DNA of 64,000 nucleotides from an uncultured Coriobacteriaceae bacterium (GCA_902768975.1 CACXMZ010000005.1:186001-250000); one strand, 5' to 3'; shown: positions 35,157-44,604, numbered from the stretch's first letter. The notes: a model not told the origin generated them from the letters alone. Numbers and translations are program-made.

Positions 35157-35489
35157 CTAGAAAGTTACCACGTCTTCGGACTGAGGAACGCCCGTAGAAT
35201 AATGCGGCACAATGCGAAAACGTATAGCCGTACGATATTCGCCGTCAATAACGATGTCTGCAAAGTTAGGGATGCAGGCAACTTCTATTCCAATGGGAGA
35301 AAGGAAGCCCCTGGAGATGGCAATGGCTTTAACCGCCTGATTAACAGCCCCAGCGCCTACCGACTGAATTTCAACGGGAACGCCGTCCTTTACCATTCCA
35401 GCAATGGCGCCAGCAACAGAAGCGGGTGAAGACTTTGAAGAAACCTTAAGTAGGCCAACTTCGGAAATAGTATCTTGTGTTGTGGTCAA
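35157..35489 (-). CDS. spoVS: Stage V sporulation protein S family (SpoVS)
   Basis: A 110-residue protein of the SpoVS family (Alba-like fold), with LLKVSSKSSPASVAGAIAG, IQSVGAGAVNQAVKAIAI and IVIDGEYRTAIRF. SpoVS occurs in many non-sporulating bacteria, so it does not imply spores; its molecular role is unclear. About 25 extra residues at the C-terminus exceed the usual 86-residue length. I choose TTG at 35489 because AAAGGA lies 6 bases upstream; a TTG at 35507 would add six residues. Its place near rny and miaB matches Bacillus gene order. Confidence 0.88.
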   Translation of the reverse strand: MTTTQDTISEVGLLKVSSKSSPASVAGAIAGMVKDGVPVEIQSVGAGAVNQAVKAIAISRGFLSPIGIEVACIPNFADIVIDGEYRTAIRFRIVPHYSTGVPQSEDVVTF

Positions 35490-35642
35490 TGCGCGTCCTT
35501 TGTCCAATTTAACTGCAATAGTAGTGCTCTACATACTTCATATTTACCAACTTGGAAAGCTGGTAACTGTAAATTGTAGCGATTAAGCGCTCATCAGGCA
35601 AATTGTAAGTAAAAAAGTTTAGCTAAAGGGACTTGCAAAGAC

Positions 35643-36743
35643 CTAGCGGCTACTTTCGTCAAGCGGAATGGAAAGGTGTATGGCTCCGTTGCGCACCGTA
35701 ACCGAAACTTCAACTTCGGGGTTAAGGTAATAACTTTCAGCGAGTGGCTCGAATGCTTCCCGTAATGCCGAAGCAAGCTGATTCTTTTCGCTATTTGAAA
35801 GTTTAAGGCCGGGCGCGTTACTGAGCTGGGCAATTTCTTTTGCACCACGTTTTTTGGGCTTTTTGGCATTTGATGTGGGCTTTTGCACATTAAGAGACTC
35901 TACGAATGGTGCAAGGCTTGCAATTTCGCCGTCCATAATACGTCGGGCACTTCGCTCAGAAAGCTCGAGCCCAATAGAAGACGCAAGAGCACTAAATTCG
36001 CTCGGGTCCGAAGCGAGGGCCAGGCGCTTACAGACGTCGATTTCTTCGGGGTTTTCGCAAAATGCGCGCGTACTCGTCGGAAGCAGAGCGCAACCGAATT
36101 CCCAGAGCGTTGCGGCAATTTCAACGGGGCTCCCCAGGTAAACCGAGCAGTTTTCCTTGTCTACGTAGGCAAATTCGGCAACGATACGATTAACATTGCG
36201 CGTCCCCCGTACCACCACCGTACCGCTTTCGTTGAGTAAAAAGGACGGCATTGAGCTCTGGTCGACTTTTTCAGGGAGCTTGGTTGTGTCTGTCTCTATG
36301 ACGAAAGACGTACCGCCACCCAGCTTTGTAGCAACAACGCTTGCTGCCTTTGAATTAAGACGCACGGCGTACAGGGCCATACCACGCCCATGCACGCCCC
36401 AGGTGTCTATGTGAACACTGTCAAGCTTGCTTGTAACGCGGGCGTCGAATATACGCTTAACCATATGCTGGGGAATGCCGTCGCCGTCGTCTATCATGGT
36501 AAGGCGGCGATCATTACCTTCCTTTGAAGTAGCCAAAAAGATATGGCGCGCATGGGCGTCGCGGGCATTGCGGAGCATCTCAATAACAATGTCTTCCGTG
36601 CTGCGTACGTCATGGCGCGCCTGACGGCGTTCTGCTTCAGATACTTTAAGAACAACGAAGCCATCCCCGAGATCGTCTTCAACCCGGAGATGGCTTTCGC
36701 CTGTTACTTGCTCGATAAAGTCTGTAAGGTCTTGCGTGGGCAT
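35643..36743 (-). CDS. Stand-alone GHKL-type ATPase of unknown function
   Basis: A 366-residue soluble protein. The first about 170 residues form a GHKL (gyrase, Hsp90, histidine kinase, MutL) ATP-binding domain: N box EDIVIEMLRNARDAHA (Asn59), G1 IDDGDGIPQHM (about 85-94) and G2 GVHGRGMALYAV (about 116-127). The helix-rich remainder includes a basic linker KKPKKRGAKE. There is no histidine-phosphotransfer site, receiver or MutL C-terminal domain, so I cannot assign a family function. It lies 6 bases before rny in transcription order reversed (rny ends at 36750), in the place of ymdB between rny and spoVS in Bacillus, which hints at RNA decay or signalling but proves nothing. Confidence 0.75.
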   Translation of the reverse strand: MPTQDLTDFIEQVTGESHLRVEDDLGDGFVVLKVSEAERRQARHDVRSTEDIVIEMLRNARDAHARHIFLATSKEGNDRRLTMIDDGDGIPQHMVKRIFDARVTSKLDSVHIDTWGVHGRGMALYAVRLNSKAASVVATKLGGGTSFVIETDTTKLPEKVDQSSMPSFLLNESGTVVVRGTRNVNRIVAEFAYVDKENCSVYLGSPVEIAATLWEFGCALLPTSTRAFCENPEEIDVCKRLALASDPSEFSALASSIGLELSERSARRIMDGEIASLAPFVESLNVQKPTSNAKKPKKRGAKEIAQLSNAPGLKLSNSEKNQLASALREAFEPLAESYYLNPEVEVSVTVRNGAIHLSIPLDESSR

Positions 36744-36749
36744 GCGTGC

Positions 36750-38324
36750 CTACTTCGCAATACCTTCAGCGCGGCTTTCTCGGATAACCACAACCTTAAC
36801 CTGGCCAGGATACGTGAGTTCATTTTCGATCTGCGACGCAATGTCGTGAGCCATAACTACCGTTTCGGCTTCGTCGACTTCGTCGGGCTTGACCATAACG
36901 CGTACTTCACGGCCGGCCTGAATGGCGTAGGTGCGTTCAACACCCTTGTGCGAATTGGCAATTTCTTCAAGCTTTTCGAGACGCTTAACGTATGCGTCGA
37001 GCGTTTCCTTACGAGCGCCGGGGCGTGCCGCAGAAACCGCGTCTGCCGCTTGCACCAAAACGTCCAAAACGCTGTCGGGCTCCACGTCGTTATGATGGGC
37101 TTCGATGGCATGAACGATTTCCGGCTTTTCACCAAGGCGGCGAGCCAAGTCGGCGCCAATAACCGCATGGCTGCCGTCGACTTCATGGTCGATAGCTTTG
37201 CCAATGTCATGCAAGAGACCTGCGCGCTTTGCCGGAATAGGATCAAGGCCAAGTTCTGAAGCCATGACTCCAGCAAGGTAAGCAACTTCAAGCGAATGGT
37301 TCAAAACATTTTGACCATAGCTCGTGCGGAACAGAAGGCGCCCAAGAGTTTGTTCAAGGTCTGGGTGAAGGTCATGAACGCCGGATTCAAAGGTGGCCTT
37401 TTCGCCAGCCTCCTTCACTTTTTGGTTCACGAGCTTTTCGGCCTTCTTAAACATTTCTTCAATGCGCGCCGGATGGATGCGGCCGTCGGCAACGAGGTTT
37501 TCCATAGTTACGCGACCAATTTCACGGCGCACCGGATCGAAGCAGCTAATGGTGACACATTCAGGAGTGTCGTCGATGATGAGGTTCGTTCCCGTTAGCT
37601 GTTCGAAGCTGCGGATGTTGCGACCTTCGCGGCCAATAATGCGACCTTTCAAGTCGTCCGAAGGAATAGCGATGGTCGAAACGGTAACCTCAGCCGAATG
37701 GTCGGCAGCAACACGCTGGATGGCAAGAGAAAGAATTTCACGAGATTTCTTGTCTGCCTCCGCCTTGGCGCGTGTTTCAGATTCGCGAATGATAGTGGCC
37801 GACTCAATAGCAACTTGGTCCTTCAAGTTGTTAAGGAGTTCTTCTTTTGCTTCTTCAGACGTAAGACCAGCAACCTTTTCAAGCTGACGGTTTACAGCTT
37901 CGTATTCTTCGTCCAAAGCAGCATGACGTTCCTTAAGCTTGCGCTCGCTTTCCTTTAAGTCGCGTTCGCGCTTTTCGACTTGCCCCTGCAAACTAGAAAT
38001 CTGATGTTCGCGCGAGTCGAGTGAGTCACTGCGATGATCGAGCGATTTTTCACGTTGATTCAGCCTGTCTTCCGCCGCACGTGCTTCTTTAAGGCGTTCG
38101 TTCTTTTCAGATTCAGCCGACTGGCGAATCTTAAATGCCTCGTCCTTTGCTTCAATTTCAGCCTCTTTTTTGAGCGTTTCAGCTGCTGAACGAGCAGAAT
38201 CGAGGATAGATTGCGCTTCTTTTTCGTCACGTTTTTGGGCGGAGGAAGCGATAACACGTGCAAGTATAAAGCCCAGGGCAAAACCTACAACGGCACCAAT
38301 GACCAGCATTAATACATCTGTCAT
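36750..38324 (-). CDS. rny: Ribonuclease Y
   Basis: A 524-residue membrane-anchored endoribonuclease that starts mRNA decay. An N-terminal transmembrane segment ([18 protein letters not shown]) is followed by about 190 residues of charged coiled coil. A KH domain ([20 protein letters not shown]) and an HD metal-phosphohydrolase domain ([19 protein letters not shown]) come next. The ATG at 38324 has AAAGGAGG 6 bases upstream; the frame is open 29 codons further but without a ribosome site. The family length is about 520. Confidence 0.95.
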   Translation of the reverse strand: MTDVLMLVIGAVVGFALGFILARVIASSAQKRDEKEAQSILDSARSAAETLKKEAEIEAKDEAFKIRQSAESEKNERLKEARAAEDRLNQREKSLDHRSDSLDSREHQISSLQGQVEKRERDLKESERKLKERHAALDEEYEAVNRQLEKVAGLTSEEAKEELLNNLKDQVAIESATIIRESETRAKAEADKKSREILSLAIQRVAADHSAEVTVSTIAIPSDDLKGRIIGREGRNIRSFEQLTGTNLIIDDTPECVTISCFDPVRREIGRVTMENLVADGRIHPARIEEMFKKAEKLVNQKVKEAGEKATFESGVHDLHPDLEQTLGRLLFRTSYGQNVLNHSLEVAYLAGVMASELGLDPIPAKRAGLLHDIGKAIDHEVDGSHAVIGADLARRLGEKPEIVHAIEAHHNDVEPDSVLDVLVQAADAVSAARPGARKETLDAYVKRLEKLEEIANSHKGVERTYAIQAGREVRVMVKPDEVDEAETVVMAHDIASQIENELTYPGQVKVVVIRESRAEGIAK

Positions 38325-38526
38325 GGTTCCTCCTTTCGTCGTTTTAAGTTCGTTTCCAATAAAAAATGCCAGGTAAATACCTAGCATGAGAAAAGACGCA
38401 GAATAAGGCAATTTATATGCGGTTGTTAAAATATATAAAATACCTTTTCAGGTACGCATTCTCATACGCCAAATATAATACCTAAAAATTGAACGGTATC
38501 TTCGAGAATGCTGCTAAAACATATAA

Positions 38527-39039
38527 TTATTCTAGGATAAGGCCTGAACCTTTGAATGTGTCAGACCATTTTCTGCAGGCCCGGGATGCAATTCCTACCG
38601 AATAACCCTTAGAAATGAGCTTGCGATAGGCTGCTGCGTAAGCGTCCTTGGCCTTAGGGGGGTGGTTGATAAGGTATTCATAGGCCCGCTCTTCCTGAGA
38701 TTCTTCGTCGAGCCCATAGCTTTCAGGCCACCCTTCAAGCGCTGATGGGTCCAGGCCGTGCTTTTCAAGGTCACGCGTAAGGCCATAGAGCCCCTTCCCC
38801 GCGGTAACCTTACCGCGCACAAAGGATTCAAGGAAGCGCGTGTCGTCCACCAGGGCACAGTCAATTGAGCGTTGGATAGCTTCTTCGATCTGTTCCTGTG
38901 TGTAGCCGTCTGTGATAAGACGGTCGAAGAGTTCTTTGCTTGAACGGTCCGGCTTGCGTTCCTTCGCGCGTTTACGCTTTCCCTGTGTACGTGAGCCCTC
39001 TGGCGAGGGCTCACAACTTGTACCAAAACTCATGCGCAT
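38527..39039 (-). CDS. recX: Regulatory protein RecX
   Basis: A 170-residue modulator of RecA filaments built of three-helix repeats: LFDRLITDGYTQEQIEEAI, LESFVRGKVTAGKGLYGLTRDLEKHG and AAAYRKLISKGYSVGIASRACRKW. It starts 42 bases after recA, its usual partner. The N-terminal 25 residues are basic and unconserved. Between recX and rny lies a 200-bp A+T-rich gap without a gene. Confidence 0.88.
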   Translation of the reverse strand: MRMSFGTSCEPSPEGSRTQGKRKRAKERKPDRSSKELFDRLITDGYTQEQIEEAIQRSIDCALVDDTRFLESFVRGKVTAGKGLYGLTRDLEKHGLDPSALEGWPESYGLDEESQEERAYEYLINHPPKAKDAYAAAYRKLISKGYSVGIASRACRKWSDTFKGSGLILE

Positions 39040-39081
39040 AACGACTGCTGCCTTGCCAGCTTAAGCACTTTGCTCAAGCAA

Positions 39082-40140
39082 TTACTTTGTTGGCTTAGGG
39101 ACAGGAGTTACTTCCTGTTCGCTTGCGGGAGTCGGTTCAACTACCGCCATGTCAAATTCTTCGCGAACCTTGCGTTCAATTTCGTCGCGGAGTTCAGGGG
39201 CATTACGCAGGAAGTCCTTTGCGGCTTCGCGGCCTTGGCCAAGACGTTCTTCCCCATAGGTATACCAAGCACCGCTCTTCTTGACGACGCCACATTCAGC
39301 CGCCATGTCGAGGATGCAGCCTTCCTTGGTAACACCTTCGCCATAGATAAGGTCAAATTCAGCCTGGCGGAATGGCGGAGCAACTTTGTTCTTGACCACT
39401 TTAGCGCGCACGCGATTACCAATGGTTTCACCATTGAGCTTTACGTAGTCGCACTTACGCACTTCAATACGAACTGAACTAAAGAACTTCAACGCACGAC
39501 CACCAGTCGTAGTTTCCGGGTTGCCAAACATAACGCCAATTTTTTCACGCAGCTGGTTAATGAAGATACAGGTCGTATTTGATTTGGAAAGCGAACCTGC
39601 CAACTTGCGGAGAGCCTGGCTCATAAGGCGGGCCTGGAGGCCAACCGTCGTGTCGCCAATTTCGCCTTCAATTTCAGCGCGCGGAACCAAGGCGGCAACA
39701 GAGTCAATAACTACGCAGTCCACGGCCCCGCTGCGCACGAGCATGTCGCAAATTTCGAGGGCCTGTTCACCCGTGTCGGGCTGGCTGATAAGTACGCTGT
39801 CGATGTCGACCCCCAAGCGCGAGGCATAGACAGGGTCAAGGGCGTGTTCAGCGTCGATAAAGGCAACGGTACCGCCCAGGGCCTGTGCTTCTGCCAGAAT
39901 GTGAAGGGCAAGCGTAGTCTTACCGCCCGATTCAGGACCATAGATTTCCACGATACGGCCGCGCGGCACCCCACCGATGCCAAGAGCCGCGTCGAGCGGC
40001 AGGACGCCCGTCGGAATTACTTCAATTTCAAGCTTATGTTCAGCGTCGCCATATTTCATGATGGCGCCCGCACCGAACTTCTTTTCGATTTCGTCAGTCG
40101 TCAGTTTTAGCATCTTGTCTTTATCCAGGTTTTCAGCCAT
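39082..40140 (-). CDS. recA: Recombinase RecA
   Basis: A 352-residue ATP-dependent DNA strand-exchange protein and co-protease for LexA. The P-loop [23 protein letters not shown]-type segment ([12 protein letters not shown]) and the MAW/L1-L2 region ([16 protein letters not shown], then [21 protein letters not shown]) are intact. The ATG at 40140 has AGGAG upstream. The frame continues to 40179, but that would run into the promoter. An SOS-type promoter with an embedded LexA box lies 40-70 bases upstream. Confidence 0.97.
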   Translation of the reverse strand: MAENLDKDKMLKLTTDEIEKKFGAGAIMKYGDAEHKLEIEVIPTGVLPLDAALGIGGVPRGRIVEIYGPESGGKTTLALHILAEAQALGGTVAFIDAEHALDPVYASRLGVDIDSVLISQPDTGEQALEICDMLVRSGAVDCVVIDSVAALVPRAEIEGEIGDTTVGLQARLMSQALRKLAGSLSKSNTTCIFINQLREKIGVMFGNPETTTGGRALKFFSSVRIEVRKCDYVKLNGETIGNRVRAKVVKNKVAPPFRQAEFDLIYGEGVTKEGCILDMAAECGVVKKSGAWYTYGEERLGQGREAAKDFLRNAPELRDEIERKVREEFDMAVVEPTPASEQEVTPVPKPTK

Positions 40141-40182
40141 TTTTCTGCTCCTATTTCTTCTTACCGGATGATGACACATTCT

Positions 40183-40210
40183 ATTATACGAACATTTGTT
40201 TGTTCGTCAA
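40183..40210 (-). promoter_or_regulatory. recA promoter with LexA box
   Basis: On the minus strand TTGACG (40205-40210), a 16-base spacer and TATAAT (40183-40188) form a good promoter. GAACATTTGTTT (40190-40201), a one-mismatch LexA box, fills the spacer, the same architecture as the SOS promoter at 30.87 kb. Confidence 0.82.
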
Positions 40211-40240
40211 GATAAAATGTGAATAAACTTATCCTACGGA

Positions 40241-40332
40241 AAAAAGGTCTCAGAACACACCTCAAAAAGGTCTCAAATATGTCACAGAAAGCTCCGCAAA
40301 AGTGTCAACAAAGACTCATCAAAAAGGTCTCA
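40241..40332. repeat. Three copies of AAAAAGGTCTCA upstream of recA
   Basis: AAAAAGGTCTCA occurs exactly at 40241-40252, 40264-40275 and 40321-40332, in the 222-base gap between the pgsA-cinA fusion and recA. Read toward recA it is TGAGACCTTTTT. The spacings of 23 and 57 bases do not fit a simple tandem. Function unknown; candidate regulator binding sites or weak pause/termination signals. Confidence 0.7.
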
Positions 40333-40362
40333 AAAAGCTCACAGAGCAGTTCAGTGGCGCGT

Positions 40363-41514
40363 TTATGCCCCCAGTATGGCCAAGAGGAGCCTTAACGATT
40401 CCTCCACAGTTTGAGCCCGCACTTCCCCGCGGTCGCCACTAAAGACGAAATGATGCGCTTCGCTGCCACGGGGCCCCGCAAGACCAATCCAAACCGTGCC
40501 AACCGGTTTTTCGACGCTTCCGCCCCCTGGCCCAGCGATGCCGGTAACGGAAACGGCATAGTCAGCTCCCGTGGAATTGCGTGCCCCTTCAGCCATTTGG
40601 CAGGCAACAGCTTCGCTCACCGCACCCACCGTTTCGAGCGAGTGGCTAGAAACTCCCAGAAGGCCTTGCTTTACTTCGTTAGCGTAACTCACAACGCTCC
40701 CAAGATAGACGTCGGAAGAACCGGCAATAGACGTCAGTTCAGACGCAATAAGGCCGCCCGTACAACTTTCGGCCGTAGCAAGAGTCACACCCGTTTCGCG
40801 GGCACGCTCAATAACTTCTTCAGCGAGTTCGCAAAGCGACGCCTGCTCCGAAAGCGGCAGTGCGTCAATTTCAGCACCTTCACTTCCCCGCCTTCTGAAG
40901 CCAATAAGATGGCGGGCCTTATACAGGTAGTCGATCATGGAAATAATGGTAAGCGCGAGGGCGATAATCATAATGAACCAGCTGAAAATATAGAGCCAGT
41001 CGGCACGCAAGGGACTACTCACGTAAATAACGTCACTGTCTTTAATGATAAAGAGAACGATGGCTATCATCTGGAACACGGTCTTAACCTTGCCGTACCA
41101 GCTGGCCGCAATAACTTCACCCTTGCTGGCGGCAACCATGCGCACGCCAGAGACAATGAATTCTCGCGAAATAATTACGAGAGCCACCCATGAAGGAATG
41201 ACCGCCAATTCAATCAGGCCAAGCAAGGCAGCCGTCACAAGGAGCTTGTCGGCCAAGGGGTCCATGAACTTACCGAAGTCAGTCACTTCCCCCCTGCTGC
41301 GAGCTAAATAGCCGTCAAGCATGTCTGTTAACGAAAGGATTATAAAGACCGCAGCAGCAATCCACGGCTTAGCCATGTCGAGCTGCATGCTCGCTGGGAA
41401 TACGTCGGGCCAGGGGGCAACAAGGACCAGCACGAACAAAGGTATAAGCAGAATGCGCGCGAGGGTAACCCTATTCGCGGGAGTCCACAATTCTTGTTCG
41501 TATGGCTGAGTCAC
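40363..41514 (-). CDS. pgsA-cinA: Fusion: PgsA-type phosphatidyltransferase + CinA C-terminal (PncC) amidase domain
   Basis: One 383-codon frame joins two proteins that are usually separate neighbours. Residues about 1-205 form a CDP-alcohol phosphatidyltransferase with the full motif D-M-L-D-G-Y-L-A-R, eight residues, G-K-F-M-D-P-L-A-D and several membrane spans. Residues about 225-383 form a CinA C-terminal domain: LATAESCTGGLIASELT, then VSYANEVKQGLLGV and VTGIAGPGGGSVEKPVGTVWIG, the nicotinamide-mononucleotide amidase fold. The junction is charged (YKARHLIGFRRRGSEG) with no stop or internal ribosome site. The N-terminal CinA (COG1058) domain is absent. Order rimO-pgsA-cinA-recA is conserved in Gram-positives, so a gene fusion is natural. 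Confidence 0.88.
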   Translation of the reverse strand: MTQPYEQELWTPANRVTLARILLIPLFVLVLVAPWPDVFPASMQLDMAKPWIAAAVFIILSLTDMLDGYLARSRGEVTDFGKFMDPLADKLLVTAALLGLIELAVIPSWVALVIISREFIVSGVRMVAASKGEVIAASWYGKVKTVFQMIAIVLFIIKDSDVIYVSSPLRADWLYIFSWFIMIIALALTIISMIDYLYKARHLIGFRRRGSEGAEIDALPLSEQASLCELAEEVIERARETGVTLATAESCTGGLIASELTSIAGSSDVYLGSVVSYANEVKQGLLGVSSHSLETVGAVSEAVACQMAEGARNSTGADYAVSVTGIAGPGGGSVEKPVGTVWIGLAGPRGSEAHHFVFSGDRGEVRAQTVEESLRLLLAILGA

Positions 41515-41516
41515 GA

Positions 41517-42872
41517 CTATTCTGCCTCCATGTCATAAAGCAGTGTATCAGCAATTGTGACACGCACTACCCCTCCAATGTCCCCCGTGCTTAAAAATAC
41601 AACACCATCAACATCGGGCGCCTGGCACATCGCACGCCCATAAAGCTGGCCGTCTTCTTCACGCCCAAGCACGAGTACGTCAATGGCCTGACCAATGCGC
41701 TCTGCCACGCGCGCCGAAGAAAGCGAGTCGGCAATGTCGCGCAAGGTCTGAGCCCGCTCTGCCTTTACTTCTTCGTCTACCTGCTCGGCCAATTTTGCCG
41801 CGCGCGTACCTTCTTCTTGTGAATAAGCAAAGACGCCCACATAGTCAAACTCCGCGTCTTCAACAAACTGGCACAGCTCTTCAAAGTCTTCGTCTTCTTC
41901 ACCAGGAAAACCCGCAATTAAGGTCGTACGGAGCGTCACGCCTGGAATACGACTCCGGATCTTGTTGACCAGATTCAGGAAGGCTTCGCCTGAACCCACA
42001 CGGTTCATAGCGGCAATTAGTCTAGGGTTGGCATGCTGAAGCGGAATGTCGAGATATGAAGCAATATTGTCGTGTTCGGCAATAACATCGAGAAGTTCGT
42101 CACTTACCCCTTCGGGCTGAATATACATAACGCGGAACCAAGTTTCAGAAAATGATTCAGCCAGGCGCTTCAAAAGCTGCGCCAAACTGGATGGTTCGCT
42201 GAAGTCCTGGCCCCAACGCCCCGTGTCCTGCGCAATGAGAACGATTTCAGCCGCGCCAGCAGCCACGTGCGCAGAAACCTCTTGGTAGATTTCTTCGTAG
42301 GAGTAGCTGTGGTAACGCCCGCGAATAAAGGGAATCGTACAGAAGCTGCAGAAACGGTCGCAGCCATCAGATATTTTTACGTAAACGCTCGGCTCGCTCA
42401 TGGGAATAAAAAGCTGTGCGCCACCAAGCCTACCAGGGAACAGACGCCCAACGACAGACACGATGTCGTCTTCGGCCGAACAAGGAACAAAGCATTCCAC
42501 TTCAGGGAGCGACTCTTCAAGTTCTTCCCCGTAGCGCGAAGGCATACAGCCCGCCACAATAAGCTTCGCCTTCCCTGCAGCAACACGCGGAAGTCCATAA
42601 AGGTCAAAAATCGCGTCGATGCTTTCTTCGGTGGCAGCTTGAATAAATGAGCACGTGTTTACAATGATGCAGTCTGCTTTTGCGGCGTCGTCGATTATGC
42701 TGGCACCCGCCGCGAGCAGCTTTTCAACCATGCGGCTCGAGTCAACTTCGTTCTTGGCGCAACCCATTGTCAGCACAAACACCTTTAAAGGCGATACAAC
42801 AGCAGCCCCACCTGCACCGGTAGAGCTGCGTTCTTCTTGGGCTATAGCGGAAAGTTTGTCTTCCACTTCCAA
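41517..42872 (-). CDS. rimO: Ribosomal protein S12 methylthiotransferase
   Basis: A 451-residue radical-SAM enzyme that methylthiolates an aspartate of ribosomal protein S12. LTMGCAKNEVDSSRMVEKL is the RimO-type opening, with further cysteines in VNTCSFIQAA and VAGCMPSRYG. The radical-SAM cluster is in SDGCDRFCSFCTIPFIRG, and a TRAM domain closes the protein. It is followed after 2 bases by the pgsA-cinA fusion. Confidence 0.93.
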   Translation of the reverse strand: MEVEDKLSAIAQEERSSTGAGGAAVVSPLKVFVLTMGCAKNEVDSSRMVEKLLAAGASIIDDAAKADCIIVNTCSFIQAATEESIDAIFDLYGLPRVAAGKAKLIVAGCMPSRYGEELEESLPEVECFVPCSAEDDIVSVVGRLFPGRLGGAQLFIPMSEPSVYVKISDGCDRFCSFCTIPFIRGRYHSYSYEEIYQEVSAHVAAGAAEIVLIAQDTGRWGQDFSEPSSLAQLLKRLAESFSETWFRVMYIQPEGVSDELLDVIAEHDNIASYLDIPLQHANPRLIAAMNRVGSGEAFLNLVNKIRSRIPGVTLRTTLIAGFPGEEDEDFEELCQFVEDAEFDYVGVFAYSQEEGTRAAKLAEQVDEEVKAERAQTLRDIADSLSSARVAERIGQAIDVLVLGREEDGQLYGRAMCQAPDVDGVVFLSTGDIGGVVRVTIADTLLYDMEAE

Positions 42873-42875
42873 ACC

Positions 42876-43373
42876 TTAACGATAGTTCACATACTGAAGG
42901 GGCTGCCCGTAGTCCTGCCCTTTCAAGAAACTAATAACTTCCTGGAGGGCGTCACGCGAAGGGCTCGAAACGCGAAGTTTGTCACCTTCGATGGCAACCT
43001 TGACCTTATATTTCTGAGCCTTGATGTCCTTGTTAATAGTTCCCGCTGTGTCGCGGTCGATACCCTCAATAATCTTAGCAACGCGACGCACGGTGCCACC
43101 CGAAGCAGCTTCGGAAGCTCCGAATTGCACGGCACCTAGGTCCACGCCACGCTTAACAAGCTTCGACTGCAAAATGTCGATAACCTGCCCCGCCACAAAG
43201 TCGGCTGGAGCTTGCACCGTAATAGTCTTGGCCTGCTTGTCCAGGTTCAAGCTTGCGCCCGAATCCTTCAAGTCGTAGCGATTAACAACTTCCTTTTTAG
43301 CCTGCTGGCAGGCGTTGTCAACTTCTTGCATGTCGACGGTAGAAACCACGTCGAAGCTTTGTTCTTTAGCCAT
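42876..43373 (-). CDS. yajQ: YajQ family nucleotide-binding protein
   Basis: A 165-residue protein of the YajQ family, with FDVVSTVDMQEVDNACQQA at the N-terminus, EVVNRYDLKDSGAS and a C-terminal DALQEVISFLKGQDYGQPLQYVNYR segment (given here only by its ends). Some members bind cyclic di-GMP and act as regulators; the general role is unknown. It lies 3 bases before rimO in the same operon direction. Confidence 0.92.
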   Translation of the reverse strand: MAKEQSFDVVSTVDMQEVDNACQQAKKEVVNRYDLKDSGASLNLDKQAKTITVQAPADFVAGQVIDILQSKLVKRGVDLGAVQFGASEAASGGTVRRVAKIIEGIDRDTAGTINKDIKAQKYKVKVAIEGDKLRVSSPSRDALQEVISFLKGQDYGQPLQYVNYR

Positions 43374-43404
43374 GGGCTCTCCTTAATTCATCAAAAAATT
43401 CAGG

Positions 43405-44598
43405 CTACTGACCAAGCTCTTCGCCTTCGGCTTCGCCTTGCGTTTCACCTTCGGTGGCTGTTTCGCCACCCGCTTCGGCACTGTCGGCAGTACCCGCAGT
43501 AGTAGAGTCAGTGTTGGCCGTTGTGGAGTCAGTAGAACCGGTAGATGCCGAAGACCCAGAACTGGCAGCACCAGTGCTATCGGCCGCCTTTACGCCAGGA
43601 TGGTCGGCCAGCCATTTAGCCAAAATGTCGCTGAAGTGCCAGGTCATATTGACGATGCCATCGGCGTCGGTTTCAAGCTTCACGGGTTCGCCGTCAATCT
43701 TGATGCTCACTGGCGTTGGATTAGCCGTAATAAACTGAATTGAGTCAGACGAAGTAAAGGTACGCGTTGCCGGGCCTTCAACTGCTTCGCCAACCTGAAT
43801 TTCGCCGTCTACATACACTTCGATCCAGGAAACATTGTCGGCTTCAACAGAGTATTCAAGGGTAAAGTTCGTGGGCGCCTTAGCCGCTTCAATCGCCGCA
43901 TTTTCGGAAGATTCAACGCCGGTAACGGGGACGGTCACGACTTCTTCTTTTTCTTCCTTACGCGTGCAGCTAAAAATCTGTGAAACGATAAGAGCCAGCA
44001 CGATAAGACCAACAAGACCCGCTACTAAATAGCGCCAATTTGCCTGCAAGAAGCCCACGGCCGCAGGGCCAGAATAAAAGTTTGTATAGTTGTTATGCGG
44101 CAAAACCGTGCCACGCGCCTGGTGGGTGCGGCTTTCGGGGTACAGACGGTCTTCGGTGCGACCCCTTGAAGAACGGCCACGGCGGCGCGAAGAAGCCTGG
44201 GCTTCGTCTGCCAATGCTTCACGTTCGTCGTTTTCATAGAAGGTACGACGTGCAGCATTACGGGTAATTTCACGGTCGCGCAAACGAGCGGAATTGTGCG
44301 AAGAAGGCATGTCGATGCCTGTGGGGCGCATGCGGCTCGTTTCGTATTCAACCTGGTAAGCATAGAGTTCGTCCAGGTACATACCGGTAATTTCGGTAGG
44401 GTTCAGCCCTAAGTAGCGCGCATAGCCATTAACCATATTGCGGGCATAACCACGCGGCGGCATAGCTGCAAAGTCGCTATTTTCTATGGCCTGCAAAATG
44501 TCGGGCCTAATACGCAAGCGACGCGCCGTTGCGTTCAGGTCAAGCCCTTTGCGCTCGCGCGTATTACGGAGAACTTCGCCAAAACTAATCTTTTCCAT
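43405..44598 (-). CDS. RodZ-like protein (helix-turn-helix, one membrane span, DUF4115)
   Basis: A 397-residue membrane protein. Residues about 5-70 form a Cro-type helix-turn-helix (RERKGLDLNATARRL, then DILQAIENSDFAAMPPRGYARN). A polar linker leads to one membrane span (about 186-208). The outer part has a DUF4115-like beta domain (VSWIEVYVDGEIQVG). The end is a Ser/Thr/Glu/Gly-rich tail of about 60 residues. RodZ links MreB to the wall in rods; here no mreB is in the window, so RodZ-like is as far as I go. Adjacent to ftsK, as ymfM is to spoIIIE in Bacillus. Confidence 0.85.
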   Translation of the reverse strand: MEKISFGEVLRNTRERKGLDLNATARRLRIRPDILQAIENSDFAAMPPRGYARNMVNGYARYLGLNPTEITGMYLDELYAYQVEYETSRMRPTGIDMPSSHNSARLRDREITRNAARRTFYENDEREALADEAQASSRRRGRSSRGRTEDRLYPESRTHQARGTVLPHNNYTNFYSGPAAVGFLQANWRYLVAGLVGLIVLALIVSQIFSCTRKEEKEEVVTVPVTGVESSENAAIEAAKAPTNFTLEYSVEADNVSWIEVYVDGEIQVGEAVEGPATRTFTSSDSIQFITANPTPVSIKIDGEPVKLETDADGIVNMTWHFSDILAKWLADHPGVKAADSTGAASSGSSASTGSTDSTTANTDSTTAGTADSAEAGGETATEGETQGEAEGEELGQ

Positions 44599-44604
44599 AC
44601 GAAC

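Noticed and set aside
35157-35489. Evidence for endospore formation from spoVS and the ftsK/spoIIIE gene
   Set aside because: Both families are widespread in non-sporulating bacteria and no sporulation regulator is in the window.
40241-40332. Additional LexA boxes in the repeats before recA
   Set aside because: AAAAAGGTCTCA does not fit GAAC-N4-GTTC; the only LexA-type site is inside the promoter at 40190-40201.
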